Below are positions 11,075 to 22,650 of a stretch of DNA of 64,000 nt, piece after piece. How positions within the stretch are numbered: position 1 is the stretch's first letter; every line of letters starts with the position of its first letter. Location: positions 34,334,282 through 34,398,281 of the forward strand of contig JAVIAB010000025.1 in assembly GCA_032433765.1 (NCBI GenBank), written 5' to 3'. Source of the DNA: Megaustenia siamemsis. Lineage: Eukaryota > Mollusca > Gastropoda > Stylommatophora > Ariophantidae. A model generated the notes under the pieces. The model was not told where the DNA came from, ran no database searches, and saw only the letters and a program-made list of their open reading frames with translations. The position numbers were made by a program, and so were the translations under genes.

Positions 11075-11490
11075 GGAGGAAGTGAACTTCCGGTCAATAT
11101 GCGGCAGGAACCATTAACGGCTATGTTTGAAAGTGTTGCTTGTTGCAGTTTTCTCATATTCCATGTCCGGTTTGTTGCAGGAGCTATTGAGTTAGGTGCT
11201 TTGTGCACACCGTGAGCTGTGTGTCTCATCCGTTTTGATCATGTTTCGATATTCCAATTGTTTACGATGAATGATGATATCGTACGACAGGGAACAGTTG
11301 CCTGTGTTCACTTTCTGTGCGGTTTCGCCTTATGTCTTTTGGAGTGTTCTGAGACTGCTATGATGGGGATTACAGCTACCTTTGTTTATTTGGGAGATGA
11401 GTTAGTAATTCAGATGATTCTACTGGCACGGGCGGTTGAGCAATTATGGATTTTAATTCGTTTGCAGTGATACCGGGGCCTTCCATAACC
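11075..11490 (+). repeat. Interspersed repeat family H, copy 2
   Basis: It starts around GAAGTGAACTTCCGGTC and ends at GTGATACCGGGGCCTTCC. It matches copy 1 (8058-8460) and copy 3 (48440-48890, reversed). The 83-residue frame inside is not conserved. From 11491 to 11899 I see no further feature. Confidence 0.7.
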
Positions 11491-11899
11491 AAAGATCTGT
11501 TTGCTGAATAATTAAATACACTTTTCTTTTCAGCACCCCCCCCTCAACCAACCAGATAATAGTCAGGCGGAGTTAGGACTTGTGAGTCTGGAAATGTCAA
11601 CACAAATTGTCGAATTGCTTGTTCAGAATATTTGCCACCATTACGGAATACATGCTCAAACCAAAACTTCCTCTGTTTTCAATGTTGAACACCATTTATT
11701 TCAGTAATGAAATCGTCAATACAACAACGGCTTGTTGTCTTATGCTACACACGGGATTGTGGACACAGAATATCCTGACGTCAATGTAATCAACCGGTGA
11801 CGTAATTAAAAAGAAATATATTTCCAGTCACTGCACATCGACTTTATGTACACCATATACATTGTCCATGATATTAACGATAACTCGTTTTCATTTCAG

Positions 11900-12032
11900 C
11901 CGGGATTATCGTACTTTGAAGTAATCATCCGGAATTTCACCGTTAGTGACCATGGCTTCTACTTATGTCAATATAGAAATTTCAACAGTCTGTATACTCG
12001 AACTGATGTAAAAAGAGTTGATGCAAGTACAG
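11900..12032 (+). CDS. Exon C1: C-terminal segment of an Ig-like domain (module 1)
   Basis: This 133-nt exon lies between the acceptor TTTTCATTTCAG and the donor ACAG|GTATGA, entering in phase 0 and leaving in phase 1. It encodes PGLSYFEVIIRNFTVSDHGF then YLCQYRNF, ending KRVDAST. The segment FTVSDHGFYLC is the classic Ig strand E-F signature (D-x-G-x-Y-x-C), where the cysteine pairs with the one in the preceding A-type exon. Exon C2 (48256-48394) has the same phases and motif, nearly the same length, and about 36 kb spacing. The protein is probably extracellular, but no signal peptide or membrane span is in the window. Function beyond an Ig fold is unknown. Confidence 0.85.
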
Positions 12033-12099
12033 GTATGATGTCATCGGTAACATTTATCCTAGACTGGGATGTTATTTTTTTTTTCTTTTTTACCAGCTT

Positions 12100-12400
12100 T
12101 TACCTCTGACTCCCTAGAGACTAGGGACTGAATTTTGCGTGTTAATTCATTTTTCCCTGGCAGCCGTGTGCACAGGGGTCCCTCGCCGCAGTGGCAGATA
12201 ACTTCGACTTCGGAGGTACTCATATTTTTTTTCCGTTGATGAGTAATTGACGTTTCAAGCCGGGCTTCGCTACTGAGATCAGATGGTTACCGCAGAGAGA
12301 AATCATAAATAAAAATCACAAACAAAGCGGGATTTGAACCCACAGCCTCTCTGTCTCGATGCCGGAGTCTTGCCTCAAGACCAACCAGTCCCCAGACTGG
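12100..12400 (-). mobile_element. tRNA-derived SINE, minus-strand copy
   Basis: Read on the minus strand from 12400 it has a tRNA-like head: an A-box-like TGGTTGGTCTTGAGG and a good B box GGGTTCAAATCCC. A tRNA-unrelated body follows, matched by the + copy at 10235-10420. It lies just after exon C1. From 12401 to 12664 I see nothing recognisable. Confidence 0.75.
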
Positions 12401-12664
12401 GATATTGATGCCCTATTTACTCTACAATACCAACAGCTTACCTATTGATGTGCATATCCTGATTTTGTTCGCTCAACTACTTTGGTATCTCTGCTTCCCT
12501 CTCTCCAATATTATGCTTTCTCCGTTCTTCCTTAACACTTCACCGTTTTCCATTCAATTCAACTCTAGATATTGCGCTGCTATGTCCGCTCTTACATTGT
12601 TTTCCCATTCCTTCTCACATGTAGGTTTTTCTCATCGTTCTTCATAATTTTCTAACTTCTCCAC

Positions 12665-13000
12665 ATTTTGTCCCTAATCTCATTTCTCTCCTTTAATTTC
12701 CCTAGTATCACTTCTCTCCACCAATTTCCCTAATCTCTTTTCTCTCCATCAATTTCCCTAATCTCTCTTCTCTCCACCAATTTCCCTAATCTTGATTCTC
12801 TCCGCTAATTTTCCTAATCTCTCTTCTCTCCACCAATTTCCCTAATCTCGATTCTCTCCACCAATTTCCCTAATCTCGATTCTCTCCACCAATTTCCCTA
12901 ATCTTGATTCTCTCCGCTAATTTCCCTAATCTCTCTTCTCTCCACCAATTTCCCTAATCTCGATTCTCTCCACCAATTTCCCTAATCTCTCTTCTCACCG
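12665..13000. repeat. 28-bp pyrimidine-rich minisatellite, about 12 copies
   Basis: Units read CACCAATTTCCCTAATCTCG plus ATTCTCTC, with TCTTCTCTC and CGCTAATTT variants. It lies in the C1-D1 intron. The following 13001-13125 is unusually GC-rich for the window but not recognised. Confidence 0.92.
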
Positions 13001-13129
13001 CCGTATTCCGGGAGAGTCAAATGCTAAGGGAGGGAACCCCGAAGTAAAACAACCCCTTTTGGGTGCCAGTTAAAGGCTAGCGGAGCCAACCGTAAACAAA
13101 CCGACGGAAGGCAACAGAAAACAACTGTT

Positions 13130-13495
13130 GTGACTTCTTTGTACAATCATGAATTGCAAGGAGTCAGAAGAATGTTGAGAATACCATGGGCAGTTAAGAA
13201 GAGTAATGAAAATGTTCTGAAAGAGACCAAAGCAAAAAGAGAGCTAATTTCCAATATTAGGAAGAAACAATCATCATTTGTTGGCCATGTAATGAGAAGA
13301 GAACAACTGGAATATATTGTAACAACTGGGAAAATTGAGGTACGAAGATATACAGGGAAGCAAAGAGAAAAAATACCAGACAGCTTAAGAGAATGGCTTG
13401 GCAGAAGGTCAACAACAGAAATGATAAATAAATGTCGAGATCGAAAGTTGTGGAGAGACATGATCACCTACGCCAGCAGGCCCGGTACTTAATGA
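13130..13495 (+). mobile_element. LINE family B, 3' end with open C-terminal frame
   Basis: An open frame at 13130-13492 encodes the family B C-terminus: VLKETKAKRELISNIRKKQ, SSFVGHVMRREQLEYIVTTG, LREWLGRRSTTEMINKCRD and RKLWRDMITYASRPGT. It is the cleanest copy of this terminus in the window. It is 5'-truncated near 13130. The SSFVGHVMRRE segment resembles the unit of the 48-bp array at 16684-21815. Confidence 0.82.
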
Positions 13496-13554
13496 TGGTG
13501 ACCATATACAGATTGGACTGTCATATACGGTTACATGGAGCATTTCCGATTCTA

Positions 13555-13691
13555 TTAGATCTGACACTATTTGTGCTCACTTCCTGACCAGAAGTGTCCG
13601 GTTTCAATTCCCAGTAGTGGCAGACTTTTTTTTTAGGACTGACAAGGCTCCGGGGTTAACCCAGCCTCTAAAAATAGGTACCAAAGATTTT
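13555..13691 (+). mobile_element. SINE family S2, left part, interrupted by LINE C
   Basis: It begins near the tRNA-like B-box region (CCGGTTTCAATTCCCAGTAG) and runs into the body (CTCCGGGGTTAACCCAGCC). It matches the reverse complement of 39580-39670. It is cut at ACCAAAGATTTT (13680-13691), the left target-site duplication of the LINE C insertion. Confidence 0.72.
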
Positions 13692-14077
13692 CATCATCAT
13701 CATCGAGTGCCATCTCCGCAACGATGTTTGGCTAACATGGAGCGCTATTCTGCTCAATCTCTTGCTTTGATGATGCAGGTTGTCATAGGCTGGATTGTCC
13801 ATGTTCTGATGTTACTCGTCCATGTTAGTCTTGATCTGCCTCTGCATCTTTTTTACCTTGTATTTTCCCCTCCAGGATTGCTTCTAGTAGGCTGTTGTGT
13901 CTTTTAACATGGCCCAAAAATCTCATTTGTCTTGTTTGAATTGTGTTTTAGTAGTTCTCTTTTCACGTTTAGTTGTTTTAAGAATTCATCGTTTGTCTTC
14001 TTTTCTTACCATCCAATTCTACCTATTATTCTATATATCAACATTTCAAAGGGTTCAATTCTCTGTTCTGTTTTTCG
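13692..14077 (-). mobile_element. LINE family C, antisense 3' fragment inserted in SINE S2
   Basis: Read on the minus strand it encodes the family C C-terminus, parallel to 24850-25245 (+), with the end complement of GATGATGATGA at 13692. Flanking ACCAAAGATTTT (13680-13691) and ACCAGAGTTTTT (14078-14089) look like a 12-bp duplication with two mismatches. It is about 386 bp and 5'-truncated. Confidence 0.72.
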
Positions 14078-14220
14078 ACCAGAGTTTTTACTGGGGAGTA
14101 AACGCGGCCTGGCGTGATACCGACCACATCACCCGTATATGTACCGTGCTTTAATAAAACATGGCCACTAACACCCAATACCCCATCCACCTAGCAAGGC
14201 GTGAACCACTACTTTACTTG
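14078..14220 (+). mobile_element. SINE family S2, right part
   Basis: The SINE body resumes with AAACGCGGCCTGGCGTGATA and ACCGACCACATCACCC, matching the reverse complement of 39495-39560. It continues to a CTTTACTTGAC-like terminus. From 14221 to 14454 I see nothing certain. Confidence 0.65.
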
Positions 14221-14454
14221 ACATGCCAACTAGGCAGGACATTTAATTCCGTCTTAAAGAACGTTTACATAACTAACGACTAAGTAGCCTATTTGTCCTG
14301 GTGGGGCAACTGAAGGACATTCAAACCCTGGTCCTCTACATGAAAAGCAACCTTCCTTTTAATTAATCACTTTGTTTAATTTATAATCACAATGTGTTGG
14401 TATCTTTTTCCAGAATTAGATCACACAATTTATTGTTTGCCATTATATGGAACT

Positions 14455-15055
14455 ATTGCTTCTTCTTCTACTTCTCTTCTACCTTTTAGCTCCCTGTGGA
14501 GCATAGGTCTTCAACAAACACTTTCAGCTCCCTGTGGAGCATAGGTCTTCAACAAACACTTTCAGCTCCCTGTGGAGCATAGGTCTTCAACAAACACTTT
14601 CCAAGTCGTTCTGTTTTTTTAGCCATTCTTTTAAGATCATTCCATGTCTACCCGACCATCTTCATCTCTGCTTATATCTGTTTTCTCCAAGAATTCCTTG
14701 GCCTTCCTCTTTGTCCTTTCCCCTGGGGATTCCGAAAAAGGGCTTGTTGTGTAAAACGTTCAGTTGGCTTCCGCAGTGTGTGTCCTATCCATCTCCATAG
14801 TCTTCACTGTATCTCTTTACCCACTGGTACATTTCCATAATTCTATGTTAGTGATTTTGTCCTGCCATTTTCATCCTTTTATTCTGCGTAGGCATCCTCT
14901 AATTAAAGTCTGTATCTTCATGATTGTCAGTTTTGTTGTTCTCCATGTTTCACAGCCATATAATAGGATCGACTTAACATTGGAGTTGAACATTTTTAGT
15001 TTTGTATTTAACCTAATTTATTTGGACTTCAGAATGTTTCCCATAACTATTACTT
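14455..15055 (-). mobile_element. LINE family A, antisense 3' fragment with triplicated terminus
   Basis: Read on the minus strand it matches the last ~560 bp of LINE A, from the KIRLNT segment to the GGGAGCTGAAAG terminus. At the 3' end a 38-bp segment (AGCTCCCTGTGGAGCATAGG plus 18 bp, on +) occurs three times in tandem at 14488-14601. Frames are broken. It lies just upstream of exon D1. Confidence 0.82.
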
Positions 15056-15081
15056 AAAGCACATTATTTTGTCTTTAACAG

Positions 15082-15162
15082 GAGGATCATCACTTGTTAA
15101 TGGGATACCCGTGAATTCTCTTTTTGTAGTTGAACAGACACCAACAGAACAAGATGAACCAG
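15082..15162 (+). CDS. Exon D1: 27-residue linker between Ig modules
   Basis: This 81-nt exon is bounded by TTGTCTTTAACAG and the donor CCAG|GTATTG, phase 1 at both ends. It encodes (G)GSSLVNGIPVNSLFVVEQ and TPTEQDEP. Exon D2 (50850-50930) is also exactly 81 nt, phase 1-1, with an almost identical acceptor (TTTACCTTTAACAG), the same donor GTATTGTA, and the shared residues FVVE and a D near the end. D1 and A2 join to restore a valine codon, GTG. It probably encodes a flexible stalk or hinge between Ig domains. Being symmetric, it could be skipped without a frameshift. From 15163 to 15589 I see nothing recognisable. Confidence 0.72.
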
Positions 15163-15589
15163 GTATTGTAGACAAGATGAAAGCAACATAGTTAGTGGAG
15201 AGAATAGAGGGTTAAAAAAGATTTTAAGTTAAAGTTGAGATGAGAACATGTCAGCGATGTCAACTTGTGTTTTAGTAAAGTGATATAAGTAGAGCTGGTT
15301 TTAAATTGTTTGTGTGTGGTTTTGTGCGTGTTTAAGAGAGAACACCCTATGAGGTTATCGTTCTCAGTAAATCCAGATAACCACAGATTACGTGTTGCTT
15401 CTGTGCTCAAAGCTTTCTGCAATAACAAACCAATCTAAATGAGATAGTACTGGCACCTTTACTACTTGGTTCGCTATTAGATTAAACATTAAACATTCAT
15501 CCAGACTTTTCCGTAAGTTAGTAAATTTACAGGTACTTAACACTTTAACTATTTATTTAAACACTAGATCTTTCTCTTTACTTTAAATC

Positions 15590-16455
15590 GAACAATTTCT
15601 CTCTAATTGAACACTAACAATTTCTCTCTAATTGAACACTAACAATTTCTCTCTAATTGAACACTAACAATTTCTCTCTAATTGAACACTAACTATTTCT
15701 CTCTAATTAAACACTAACTATTTCTCTCTAATTGAACACTAACAATTTCTCTCTAATTGAACACTAACAATTTCTCTCTAATTGAACACTAACAATTTCT
15801 CTCTAATTGAACACTAACAATTTCTCTCTAATTGAACACTAACAATTTCTCTCTAATTGAAAACTAACAATTTCTCTCTAATTGAACACTAACAATTTCT
15901 CTCTAATTGAACACTAACAATTTCTCTCTAATTGAACACTAACTATTTCTCTCTAATTGAACACTAACTATTTCTCTCTAATTGAACACTAACAATTTCT
16001 CTCTAATTGAACACTAACTATTTCTCTCTAATTGAACACTAACTATTTCTCTCTAATTGAACACTAACAATTTCTCTCTAATTGAACACTAACAATTTCT
16101 CTCTAATTGAACACTAACTATTTCTCTCTAATTGAACACTAACAATTTCTCTCTAATTGAACACTATCAATTTCTCTCTAATTGAACACTAACAATTTCT
16201 CTCTAATTGAACACTAACAATTTCTTTCTAATTGAACACTAACAATTTCTCTCTAATTGAACACTAACAATTTCTTTCTAATTGAACACTAACAATTTCT
16301 CTCTAATTGAACACTAACAATTTCTTTCTAATTGAACACTAACAATTTCTCTCTAATTGAACACTAACAATTTCTCTCTAATTGAACACTAACAATTTCT
16401 CTCTAATTGAACACTAACAATTTTTCTCTAATTGAACACTAACAATTTCTCTCAA
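15590..16455. repeat. 25-bp minisatellite, about 34 copies
   Basis: Units read TTTCTCTCTAATTGAACACT plus AACAA or AACTA. Copies are very uniform; a single T/A variant alternates along the array and TTTCTTTC variants cluster at 16225-16325. Diverged half-units extend to about 16530. It lies in the D1-A2 intron. From 16531 to 16683 the DNA is unremarkable. Confidence 0.96.
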
Positions 16456-16683
16456 CTTGAAGACTATGTGTTTCTCCTTATTTCAAAACCAATTATTTCC
16501 CTTTACTTCAAGATTAACCATTTCTCTTCACTTGAAGACCTCTATCTATTACTCACTTCCTCTGACCTAATTATGTTTAGCTTAGTTTAGTCGACAGGAT
16601 CAGCCTCAATGCACCCCGACAAAAGTACATAAGTGCTCATATTTCCTCAATGGACATTCCTCAACCTGTAGCAGCTAACACCG

Positions 16684-19600
16684 GACGGTGGTCATATGTT
16701 GGCCATGTGATGAGAAGAGACAGCAAGAGAAGAAGGTGGTCATATGTTGGCCATGTGATGAGAAGAGACAGCAAGAGAAGAAGGTGGTCATATGTTGGCC
16801 ATGTGATGAGAAGAGACAACAAGAGAAGAAGGTGGTCATATGTTGGCCATGTGATGAGAAGAGACAACAAGAGAAGGTGGTGGTCATATGTTGGCCATGT
16901 GATGAGAAGAGACAACAAGAGAAGAAGGTGGTCATATGTTGGCCATGTGATGAGAAGAGACAACAAGAGAAGGTGGTGGTCATATGTTGGCCATGTGATG
17001 AGAAGAGACAACAAGAGAAGAAGGTGGTCATATGTTGGCCATGTGATGAGAAGAGACAACAAGAGAAGAAGTTGGTCATATATTGGCCATGTGATGGGAA
17101 GAGACAACAAGAGAAGAAGGTGGTCATATGTTGGCCATGTGATAAGAAGAGACAACAGGAGAAGAAGGTGGTGGTCATATGTTGGCCATGTCATGTGAAG
17201 AGACAACAAGAGAAGAAGGTGGTCATATGTTGGCAATGTAATGGAGAAGAGACAACAAGAGAAGAAGGTGGATATATGTTGGCAATGTAATGGAGAAGAG
17301 ACAACAAGAGAAGAAGGTGGTCATATGTTGGCCATGTCATGAGAAGAGACAACAAGAGAAGAAGGTGGTCATACGTTGGCCATGTAATGAGAAGATAAAA
17401 CAAGAAAGGAAGGTGGTCATATGTTGGCCATGTGATAAGAAGAGACAACAAGAGAAGAAGGTGGTGATATGTTGGCCATGTGATGAGAAGAGACAACAAG
17501 AGAAGAAGGTGGTCATATGTTAGCCATGTAATGAGAAGAGACAAGAAAAGAAGAGGATCATATGTTGGCCATGTAATGAGAAGAGACAACAAGAGAAGAA
17601 GAGGATCATATGTTAGCCATGTAATGAGAAGAGACAACAAGAGAAGAAGAGGATCATATGTTAGCCATGTAATGAGAAGAGACAACAAGAGAAGAAGGTG
17701 GTCATATGTTGGTCATGTGATGAGAAGAGACAACAAGAGAAGAAGGTGGTCATATGTTGGCCGTGTGTTGAGAAGAGACAACAAGAGAAGAAGGTGGTCA
17801 TATGTTAGCCATGTAATGAAAAGAGACAACAAGAGAAGAAGAGGATCATATGTTGGACATGTAATGAGAAGAGACAACAAGAGAAGAAGAGGATCATATG
17901 TTGGCCATGTGATGAGAAGAGACAACAAGAGAAGAAGGTGGTCATATGTTAGCCATGTAATGAGAAGAGACAACAAGAGAAGAAGAGGATCATATGTTGG
18001 CCATGTAATGAGAAGAGACAACAAGAGAAGAAGGTGGTCATATGTTAGCCATATAATGAGAAGAGACAACAAGAGATGAAGGTGGTCATATGTTGGCCAT
18101 GTAATGAGAAGAGACAACAAGAGAAGAAGAGGATCATATGTTAGCCATGTAAAGAGAAGAGACAACAAGAGAAGAAGAGGATCATATGTTAGCCATGTAA
18201 TGAGAAGAGACAACAAGAGAAGCAGAGGATCATATGTTGGCCATGTGATGAGAAGAGACAACAAGAGAAGAAGAGGATCATATGTTGGCCATGTGATGAG
18301 AAGAGACAACAAGAGAAGAAGGTGGTCATATGTTAGCCATGTAAAGAGAAGAGACAACAAGAGAAGAAGAGGATCATATGTTGGCCATGTGATGAGAAGA
18401 GACAACAAGAGAAGAAGAGGATCATATGTTGGCCAAGTAATGAGAAGAGACAACAAGAGAAGAAGAGGATCATATGTTAGCCATATAATGAGAAGAGACA
18501 ACAAGAGAAGAAGGTGGTCATATGTTAGCCATATAATGAGAAGAGACAACAAGAGAAGAAGGTGGTCATATGTTGGCCATGTAATGAGAAGAGACAACAA
18601 GAGAAGAAGGTGGTCATATGTTAGCCATGTAATGAGAAGAGAGAACAAGAGAAGAAGAGGATCATATGTTAGCCATGTAATGAGAAGAGAGAACAAGAGA
18701 AGAAGAGGATCATATGTTGGCCATGTGATGAGAAGAGACAACAAGAGAAGAAGGTGGTCATATGTTAGCCATGTAATGAGAAGAGACAACAAGAGAAGAA
18801 GGTGGTCATATGTTAGCCATGTAATGAGAAGAGACAACAAGAGAAGAAGGTGGTCATATGTTGGCCATGTAATGAGAAGAGACAACAAGAGAAGAAGGTG
18901 GTCATATGTTAGTCATGTAATGAGAAGAGACAACAAGAGAAGAAGAGGATCATATGTTAGCCATGTAATGAGAAGAGACAGCAAGAGAAGAAGAGGATCA
19001 TATGTTAGCCATGTAATGAGAAGAGACAACAAGAGAAGAAGAGGATCATATGTTAGCCATGTAATGAGAAGAGACAACAAGAGAAGAAGGTGGTCATATG
19101 TTGGCCATGTGATGAGAAGAGACAACAAGAGAAGAAGGTGGTCATATGTTGGCCGTGTGATGAGAAGAGACAACAAGAGAAGAAGGTGGTCATATGTTAG
19201 CCATGTAATGAGAAGAGACAACAAGAGAAGAAGAGGATCATATGTTGGCCATGTGATGAGAAGAGACAACAAGAGAAGAAGAGGATCATATGTTGGCCAT
19301 GTAAAGAGAAGAGACAACAAGAGAAGAAGGTGGTCATATGTTAGCCATATAATGAGAAGAGACAACAAGAGAAGAAGGTGGTCATATGTTGGCCATGTAA
19401 TGAGAAGAGACAACAAGAGAAGAAGAGGATCATATGTTAGCCATGTAAAGAGAAGAGACAACAAGAGAAGAAGAGGATCATATGTTAGCCATGTAATGAG
19501 AAGAGACAACAAGAGAAGAAGGTGGTCATATGTTAGCCATATGATGAGAAGAGACAACAAGAGAAGAAGAGGATCATATGTTGGCCATGTGATGAGAAGA

Positions 19601-21815
19601 GACAACAAGAGAAGAAGGTGGTCATATGTTAGCCATGTAATGAGAAGAGACAACAAGAGAAGAAGAGGATCATATGTTGGCCATGTGATGAGAAGAGACA
19701 ACAAGAGAAGAAGAGGATCATATGTTGGCCAAGTAATGAGAAGAGACAACAAGAGAAGAAGGTGGATATATGTTGGCAATGTAATGGAGAAGAGACAACA
19801 AGAGAAGAAGGTGGTCATATGTTGGACATGTAATGAGAAGAGACAACAAGAGAAGAAGAGGTCATATGTTGGCCATGTGATGAGAAGAGACAACAAGAGA
19901 AGAAGAGGATCATATGTTGGCCAAGTAATGAGAAGAGACAACAAGAGAAGAAGGTGGTCATATGTTAGCCATATAATGAAAAGAGACAACAAGAGAAGAA
20001 GGTGGTCATATGTTGGCCATGTAATGAGAAGAGACAACAAGAGAAGAAGGTGGTCATATGTTAGCCATGTAATGAGAAGAGACAACAAGAGAAGAAGAGG
20101 ATCATATGTTAGCCATGTAATGAGAAGAGAGAACAAGAGAAGAAGAGGATCATATGTTAGCCATGTAATGAGAAGAGAGAACAAGAGAAGAAGAGGATCA
20201 TATGTTGGCCATGTGATGAGAAGGGACAACAAGAGAAGAAGGTGGTCATATGTTAGCCATGTAATGAGAAGAGACAACAAGAGAAGAAGGTGGTCATATG
20301 TTAGCCATGTAATGAGAAGAGACAACAAGAGAAGAAGGTGGTCATATGTTGGCCATGTAATGAGAAGAGACAAAAAGAGAAGAAGGTGGTCATATGTTAG
20401 CCATGTAATGAGAAGAGACAACAAGAGAAGAAGAGGATCATATGTTAGCCATGTAATGAGAAGAGACAACAAGAGAAGAAGGTGGTCATATGTTAGCCAT
20501 GTAATGAGAAGAGACAACAAGAGAAGAAGAGGATCATATGTTGGCCATGTAATGAGAAGAGACAACAAGAGAAGAAGGTGGTCATATGTTGGCCATGTAA
20601 TGAGAAGAGACAACAAGAGAAGAAGGTGGTCATTTGTTAGCCATGTAATGAGAAGAGACAAAAGAGAAGAAGAGGGTCATATGTTAGCCATGTTATGACA
20701 AGAGACAACAAGAGAAGAAGAGGATCATATGTTGACCATGTAATGAGAAGAGAGAACAAGAGAAGAGGGTGGTCATATGTTGGCCATGTAATGAGAAGAG
20801 ACGACAAGAGAAGAAGAGGATATGTTGGCCATGTGATGAAAAGAGACAACAAGAGAAGAAGAGGATCATATGTCGACCAAGTAATGAGAGGAGAGAACAA
20901 GAGAAGAAGGTGGTCATATGTTGGCCATGTAATGAGAAGAGACAACAAGAGAAGAAGAGGATATGTTGGCCATGTGATGAGAAGCGACAACAAGTGAAGA
21001 AGATGGCCATATGTCGACCATGTGATGAGAAGCGACAACAAGTGAAGAAGATGGCCATATGTTGACCATGAGATGAGAAGAGACAACAAGTGAAGAAGAT
21101 GGTCATATGTTGACCATGAGATGAGAAGAGACAACAAGTGAAGAAGATGGTCATATGTCGACCATGTGATGAGAAGCGACAACAAGTGAAGAAGATGGCC
21201 ATATGTTGACCATGAGATGAGAAGAGACAACAAGTGAAGAAGATGGTCATATGTTGACCATGAGATGAGAAGAGACAACAAGTGAAGAAGATGGCCATAT
21301 GTCGACCATGTGATGAAAAGAGACAACAAGTGAAGAAGATGGCCATATGTCGACCATGTGATGAGAAGAGACAACAAGTGAAGAAGATGGCCATATATCG
21401 GCCATGTGATGAGAAGAGACAACAAGAGAAGAAGGTGGTCATATGTTGGTCATGTGATGAGAAGAGACAACAAGAGAAGAAGGTGGTCATATGTTGGTCA
21501 TGTGATGAGAAGAGACAACAAGAGAAGAAGGTGGTCATATGTTGGTCATGTGATGAGAAGAGACAACAAGAGAAGATGGTGGTCATATGTTGGTCATGTG
21601 ATGAGAAGAGACAACAAGAGAAGAAGGTGGTCATATGTTGGCCATGTGATGAGAAGAGACAACAAGAGAAGAATATGGTCATATGTTGACCATGTGATGA
21701 GAAGAGACAACAAGTGAAGAATATGGTCATATGTTGACCATGTGATGAGAAGAGACAGCAAGAGAAGAAAATGGTCATATGTTGACCATGTGATGAGAAG
21801 AGACAACAAGAGAAT
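16684..21815. repeat. 48-bp minisatellite derived from a LINE coding motif, about 107 copies
   Basis: The unit is GGTCATATGTTGGCCATGTG, ATGAGAAGAGACAACAAGAG, AAGAAGGT. One frame reads SYVGHVMRRDNKRRR, close to SSFVGHVMRRE in LINE B at 13270-13310. Since 48 is a multiple of three, frames up to 864 residues run on + (18104-20698), with a minus-strand leucine-rich counterpart. Two subtypes alternate (GTGGTCATATG and GAGGATCATATG). From about 20960 to 21400 a CAACAAGTGAAG subtype dominates. A run of linked variants recurs 1,488 bp apart (31 units): GAGAACAAGA at 18641/18689 and at 20129/20177. No promoter or start context supports translation. Confidence 0.95.
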
Positions 21816-21990
21816 ATCAAAGGACGTCTTCGATCGGAATAAGAGGGTAAACGAAACATAGACCGACCTAGAGAAACACGAAAACAAAACCTGAGACGAG
21901 GGGCAACAACAGCTAGCATCAGCTTCCTCACGATGATTGAACAACTCCCCCGGAACAGATATGTGTTGCTAGGTACAATGCAGGTGCTGT
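21816..21990 (+). mobile_element. LINE C-terminal fragment following the 48-bp array
   Basis: A frame with small disruptions reads GKRNIDRPRETRKQNLRRG then SFLTMIEQLPRNRYV. The pattern GK-x-x-x-x-RPRETW-like followed by a Q-x-RN-RxxW-like ending is typical of LINE C-termini just after the W-x-x-x-GHV motif. This suggests that the 48-bp array expanded inside this very element. Call is inferential. From 21991 to 22214 I see nothing. Confidence 0.45.
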
Positions 21991-22214
21991 GCAAAGTCTG
22001 ATGCTTGATAACAATGATCACCGGGCACAACGAGTCTAGAATGTATGTCCTGTGTGCCGTATTTGGATCTAAGGGACAAAAGAAAGATAGAATTGTAGAC
22101 ACGATAGGTTGCCAACAAAGCCTCCAACAATCAGTCTGTTAATTTGGGAATTTCAGGATAAGGACAATGTCCTGAAGATATTTTAATCTTGTGTGTCTGG
22201 TAATATTAATATCT

Positions 22215-22500
22215 CTATCTCTCTGAGATCAAGTCTCAATCAGAGTAGGATTCCAGACTCTTGAAGTCAGCTGTCTATATTTAAGCGATTCGATTGCTCC
22301 ATATAGTTTCTCTTCCAGGGACGTGGGTGTGGACCACATTACTCTTTTCAGGTCTGTGATCTGATTGGATACCTGTTAGAACGTTGCACTGTGTTCTGCG
22401 CCAGTGGCCCACTGCATCCGATTTCTGCCTGCATTTTATTTAGGTTTGCTTTCCTTAGCCTTTGATTGTCCCCAATCTTTCTGCAAGGCAGCAGAATGTC
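22215..22500 (-). repeat. Interspersed repeat family R, minus-strand copy
   Basis: About 285 bp match, inverted, the segment 25880-26165. On the minus strand a frame reads NLNKMQAEIG then GPLAQNTVQRSN; this is shared by the + copy. The 3' boundary is next to a CTCTATCTCTCTGAG microsatellite. The class is unknown; it may be a fragment of a retrotransposon ORF. Confidence 0.7.
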
Positions 22501-22515
22501 TTTTCTGTGGGGGGA

Positions 22516-22650
22516 TTCTGCCCTTAGATGGTCGGCCCTCCCAGGTTTACGAGTACCATCTGTCCTTAGATGGTCGGCCCTCCCATGTTTACGAGCACCA
22601 TCTGTCCTTAGATGGTCGGCCATCCCATGTTTACGAGCACCATTTCCCCG
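22516..22650. repeat. 42-bp tandem repeat, 3 copies
   Basis: Three copies of TTAGATGGTCGGCCCTCCCA followed by a variant of TGTTTACGAGCACCATCTGTCC. They adjoin the family R copy. From 22651 to 23464 there is about 800 bp of AT-rich sequence in which I see nothing. Confidence 0.85.

Noticed and set aside
18104..20698. 864-residue open frame as a protein-coding gene
   Set aside because: It is one of several overlapping frames, on both strands, through a 48-bp tandem array. The unit length is a codon multiple, so open frames are expected. There is no start context, splice structure or non-repeat part.
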